This document shows positions 60,613 through 64,000 of a DNA stretch of 64,000 nucleotides, piece by piece (within the stretch, counting starts at the first letter, position 1; each line of letters begins with the position of its first letter). Where the stretch lies: positions 4,712,001-4,776,000 of the forward strand of contig NC_018218.1 in the NCBI RefSeq assembly GCF_000219625.1, written 5' to 3'. Source of the DNA: Zymoseptoria tritici IPO323 (lineage: Eukaryota > Ascomycota > Dothideomycetes > Mycosphaerellales > Mycosphaerellaceae). Below the pieces are notes generated by a model. It was not told where the DNA came from and ran no database searches. It worked only from the letters and a program-made list of their open reading frames with translations. The translations under genes were made by a program, and so were the position numbers.

Positions 60613-62058
60613 ATGTCAGCCAGCAGATTGATGCCACGAGCTGCCTCACTCCGCAGCGCACTGAGAACATGTCAATCCAGCCAAAAACTGTCCCGCGCGG
60701 CTGTTTCTGCCAGACCACTGTCGACATATACTCCACGACCTGTCATCGGCCATGAAGCTGCACCATTCTCCAAGAGCTCTCTTATCTCCCGGCAGCAGCG
60801 AAGGGCTGAAAGCTCAAATGCTCAGCCAGCCCCGGAGTTCTTCACCGAAGCCAATCCCGGCCGCACTGCACTCTACGACCTTCATATGCAACATGGCGCC
60901 AAGATGGTCCCCTTCGGCGGCTACTCCATGCCTGTTCAGTACTCGGATCTATCAGTAGGAGAATCCCACGCTTGGACACGCGAGAAGGCCTCACTCTTCG
61001 ATGTCGGTCACATGGTGCAGTACCACGTCGATGGTCCTGGAGCCGAAGCTTTCCTCGAATCCATCACTCCGGCTGGCCTCAAGGAGATGAAACCCGGCCA
61101 GTCATCACTTTCGACTCTCCTCCATCCCCAGACTGGTGGCATCGTCGACGACTGCATCATCACTCGTCTTGAGGAGGGGCCTAAGCATCTCTTCTACCTC
61201 GTCACCAACGCTGGCTGCCGCGACAAGGACTACGCCTTCCTATCCTCTGCTATCGAGAACTGGGACAACACCGTGAATCCCGTCGTGCACCTCCGCAATT
61301 TACAGTCAGAAGGTCAGCCGTACGGTCTCGTCGCCTTGCAAGGTCCTCTCGCTGCCGAAATTCTCCAGTCGTCCCTTTCTAGCGCCTGCAAGGTAGAATT
61401 CTCGAAGTGGTACTTCGGCAACCAGAAGTACATCACTCTAAGTCTTCCGTCCGGCGAATCACTGCCGATTGTCGCCTCCCGCGGCGGATACACGGGAGAG
61501 GACGGCTTCGAACTGAGCATTCATCCTTCGCAGACGGTCGAAGTCACTCAGCATCTACTCCAGACTGCTACTCCGGACAAGCTCCGCTTTGCTGGTCTTG
61601 GTGCTCGCGACAGTCTGCGTCTGGAAGCTGGCATGTGTCTGTACGGTCATGACTTGAACGACGACATCACACCTGTCGAGGGAGCACTTGCCTGGATTAT
61701 CCCGAAGGATCGTCGCTCGGGCGAGCGTGCGTCGTTCAACGGTGCGGAGACTATTCTTCCACAACTCACTCCAGTGTCGAAGGGTGGTAAGGGCGTGTCA
61801 CGACGAAGGGTGGGATTGGTGATCGAAGGAGCTCCTGCTCGAGAGGGTGCAGAGATTGTGGATGCGGATGGAAATGTAATCGGTAACATCACTTCGGGAT
61901 GCCCAAGTCCGACCTTGAAGAAGAACATTGCAATGGGCTACATCAAGGATGGTATGCACAAGTCAGGCACGGAGGTGAACGTCAAGGTCAGAGGCAAGCC
62001 GAGAAAAGCGGTGGTCACGAAGATGCCGTTCGTGCCCAGCAAGTATCACAAGGAGTAA
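60613..62058 (+). CDS. GCV1: Aminomethyltransferase, glycine cleavage T protein
   Basis: Mitochondrial T protein that transfers the methylene group from aminomethyl-lipoyl H protein to tetrahydrofolate. 481 residues, one exon. Mitochondrial presequence of Arg/Ser/Ala (MSASRLMPRAASLRSALRTC), longer than in yeast. GcvT domain: RTALYDLHMQHGAKMVPFGG, SMPVQY, SLFDVGHMVQYHVDGPGA, GGIVDDCIITRLEEG, YLVTNAGCRDKDYAFL, GLVALQGPLAAEILQ, SRGGYTGEDGFELSIHPSQT and DSLRLEAGMCLYGHDLNDDI, then TPVEGALAWIIPKDRR. The C-terminal barrel ends KMPFVPSKYHKE. Identity is firm. Confidence 0.96.
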   Translation: MSASRLMPRAASLRSALRTCQSSQKLSRAAVSARPLSTYTPRPVIGHEAAPFSKSSLISRQQRRAESSNAQPAPEFFTEANPGRTALYDLHMQHGAKMVPFGGYSMPVQYSDLSVGESHAWTREKASLFDVGHMVQYHVDGPGAEAFLESITPAGLKEMKPGQSSLSTLLHPQTGGIVDDCIITRLEEGPKHLFYLVTNAGCRDKDYAFLSSAIENWDNTVNPVVHLRNLQSEGQPYGLVALQGPLAAEILQSSLSSACKVEFSKWYFGNQKYITLSLPSGESLPIVASRGGYTGEDGFELSIHPSQTVEVTQHLLQTATPDKLRFAGLGARDSLRLEAGMCLYGHDLNDDITPVEGALAWIIPKDRRSGERASFNGAETILPQLTPVSKGGKGVSRRRVGLVIEGAPAREGAEIVDADGNVIGNITSGCPSPTLKKNIAMGYIKDGMHKSGTEVNVKVRGKPRKAVVTKMPFVPSKYHKE

Positions 62059-62178
62059 TGGAATGGGCAGTAATGTGGAAGCAAATTCATGAATTCGTCC
62101 GATCGTCATTCCGTCTCCTTCGTCTCGTTCTGCACTTCAAATTGCATTACACCGATCCGGCCTCGTTCTCCTCCTCTC

Positions 62179-63216
62179 TCATGCTTCAACCCTCACCGCG
62201 ATCCCACTCTCCATGCGCACCGAAGTGCTCACTCGCTTGCCTCCCCCGCCCTCGCCAGAGCGCTCACTCTCTCCACTGGAGCGCGGCGAGTCTCTCCTCT
62301 TCAACACACCCTTCACTGGGCTCGGCCGACTCGCCGACGGCCTCAACGCCCGATGCGGCACCCGATCGCCCCGCGAGAACGACCTCACCTCTCTCGGCGT
62401 CTCGCACTCCTCGAAGGAGCGGAGAACCGGCGGATCGTTCTCTCGGGCGGGTGCCGCTTTGATGGTCATGCCGGCGGAGATGGTGGCGGAGTCGCCGGCG
62501 CAGGAGGAGGAGCGGCGGGCCAAGAGCGATTGAGCTTGGAGAGCGCGACGCTGGAAGTAAGTGGGCTTCGCCCGCATGGCGGCAATACCGCACTGCTTGG
62601 GGTGAGTGAACTCCTCTTCCTCCTCCGACTCGCTGTCCGATTCGATTGCATTCTCCGCGTCGCAGGCTGCGACTATGATAATGGCGTTTTTGCTATCCGT
62701 TCGAACCGGCTGCGGGCAAGGGAGAGGGATTCTTGATTGGAGATGGAGTTGGGCTATGCCCGAGACGACTTTGCAGGTGGTTTGCTCAAGATCGCTTGTG
62801 GCCCAGCGTCCGGTCTTCTGCGGTGGTGGTTCGGTCTGGCGGCGTGGTGGCATTGGTGGACGGGAGAGAGTGCCTGTCGGAGCAGTGGGAGGGAGCATCG
62901 AGCTTGTGGACATCCTCTTAAGGATCTGCATCTCTGGTGCGTGATAGAGGGATCCCGTTGGTTGCTGGTATCCTGGCGGTGCGATCGAAATTGGTGATGC
63001 TGGAGTGCCCGGAATTTCGGACGGGTTGATGGATGATGTGCTGGAGGATCTGGCCATGCTTTCGAGGGAGGATTTGGAGGACGATCTGCTGGGAATGATA
63101 AAGCCGTGGGTGATGACACAACCCCTGTCGCTGATGATGGTAGACGGGCGCCTGGGCGTGCTATGAGGGATAGGGCGCTGCTTGGCTTCGAAGATGATTT
63201 GCTCGGTGGTAGGCAT
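62179..63216 (-). CDS. Hypothetical Ser/Pro-rich protein
   Basis: 345 residues, one exon, starting MPTTEQIIFEAKQRPIPHST. No domain recognised. Features: polar Ser/Pro-rich N-terminal half (SRSSSKSSLESMARSSSTSS), SRPPMPPRRQTEPPPQK, an acidic run (SDSESEEEEEF), a Cys/Met segment, and a basic region PVKGVLKRRDSPRSSGE near the end. No signal peptide or TM. Likely disordered; a regulatory role is a guess. An upstream exon cannot be excluded. Confidence 0.55.
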   Translation of the reverse strand: MPTTEQIIFEAKQRPIPHSTPRRPSTIISDRGCVITHGFIIPSRSSSKSSLESMARSSSTSSINPSEIPGTPASPISIAPPGYQQPTGSLYHAPEMQILKRMSTSSMLPPTAPTGTLSRPPMPPRRQTEPPPQKTGRWATSDLEQTTCKVVSGIAQLHLQSRIPLPCPQPVRTDSKNAIIIVAACDAENAIESDSESEEEEEFTHPKQCGIAAMRAKPTYFQRRALQAQSLLARRSSSCAGDSATISAGMTIKAAPARENDPPVLRSFEECETPREVRSFSRGDRVPHRALRPSASRPSPVKGVLKRRDSPRSSGESERSGEGGGGKRVSTSVRMESGIAVRVEA

Positions 63217-64000
63217 GATGTCCTGGCTCTTGGTAAAGTCGCCTGAACGTGCGTATTTTCCAGCGCTGTGAAAAGCTTGCCCTGGTTGTCTCGATCACTT
63301 GCGACTGGCGAAAGCAATACCCAATGGTCTTGAAATTGCAGAATGCTGGAGCCGGCTCCAAAATTATGCTTCTCTGTTGTGATGGTGTTTGAAGAAGAGG
63401 AACTGCTTGCCAATGGTGCGGTAGTCGTGAATGCTGCAGATGATCGGATGCTTTGCTGGAAGTGCTGCAAATTTGAGGCAAGCATCAAAGAGGTGAGGTC
63501 CGATGAAGCTGCGTTATGACAATGCTGGGAAAGTGCTGCAAGTTCTTGAGTACCTTATGTTGTTGCTGGAGAATTTGAAAAGATGGAACAAAGTGGAAGA
63601 AGCAGACGAGACGGAGGGAATGCGAGCAAAGGTAGCGCACTGCAAAATCTGACAATAAGAAGAAAGCATGAGGTAGAATGGTAGGGAAAGGTCGTGGCTG
63701 TGTAACCACAAACGCTGCAATGGAGAAGATGAAGTGAAATTCTTCGGCGACTCCGAAACGGGAGATCACTTTCCGACTGACATCTCGAGCTCTTTCCGAC
63801 GGAGCAACTGCGCGGCATGATGTGAGTGCAAAGCATCTCCGTCTCGAAGTGATTGCAACCATTCAGTGCGATCATGAGCAGCGCAGTCGATGCTGAAGGA
63901 GGGTGAGCGATGAAGCCAAGGGCGACGCTACCAGCTTTTTGAGACGCGGTAAGTCATTCTCTGGCCCTGACCGCGACAATCCCTGGATCGCACAATCGGG
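63217..64000. other. Upstream region to the window edge
   Basis: 784 bp upstream of the hypothetical minus-strand gene. A/T-richer with T-rich words on the minus strand (63500-63720), suggestive of a promoter and leader. Open frames here show no family resemblance. Confidence 0.4.

Noticed and set aside
63555..63875. Minus-strand 106-codon frame near the window edge
   Set aside because: Cys/Leu/Phe-rich reading of T-rich DNA; no homology pattern.

Overview
The window is nuclear DNA of a filamentous ascomycete. The evidence is: genes split by many short GT-AG introns (mostly 48-66 nt, often with a CTGAC/CTAAC-like branch site); typical Pezizomycotina proteins (PalC, a Snf5 carrying a GATA finger, an AA11 LPMO with an X278-type tail, DUF3176, a GH64 glucanase, a Jen1-type carboxylate carrier); and balanced GC. 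Protein flavour suggests Dothideomycetes, but I cannot fix the genus. No ends of replicons, rRNA, CRISPR or intact transposons are visible.

Layout. 31-4277: divergent mago nashi (-) and coatomer beta (+). 4581-9656: a block on the minus strand with a hotdog thioesterase, palC, a previously hidden divergent histone H3 variant (CenH3-like) and a Baeyer-Villiger-type flavin monooxygenase. 10097-16216: DUF3176 membrane protein (-), AKAP7-like 2H phosphoesterase (+), ribosomal protein eS8 (-), small secreted Cys protein (-). 18216-23046: a C2H2 transcription factor and a hypothetical protein (+). 23234-31393: HECT-like E2-binding protein (-), Erg26-type dehydrogenase (+), GNAT-like protein (+), GH64 glucanase (+), secreted thioredoxin-reductase-like flavoprotein (-). 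32598-43230: small acidic protein (+), Snf5 (-), AA11 LPMO (+) converging on a Jen1-like carrier (-) with interlocked stop codons, NTF2-like protein (+). 43952-51761: a compact carbohydrate cluster of GH79 beta-glucuronidase (-), GH78 alpha-L-rhamnosidase (+) and MFS sugar transporter (+). 52244-63216: housekeeping genes (Get2-like, mL61m, bL28m, coiled-coil DUF8035-like, V-ATPase subunit C, glycine cleavage T protein) and a hypothetical protein.

How genes work together. The only clear functional cluster is GH79-GH78-MFS, which looks like a unit for trimming rhamnosyl/glucuronosyl glycans and importing the product. Several divergent pairs share short promoters (mago/COPB, HECT-like/ERG26, mL61m/bL28m, V-ATPase C/GCV1); the mL61m/bL28m pair joins two mitoribosome large-subunit genes.

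Most gene models here were rebuilt by hand from splice signals and family resemblance; exon coordinates are given in each entry. No database search could be run, so family names rest on recognised motifs. The most unusual items are the divergent H3 variant, a transcription factor whose four predicted introns are all multiples of three and stop-free, a duplicated 5' splice site in the thioesterase, back-to-back introns in the Jen1-like gene, and the sugar cluster.
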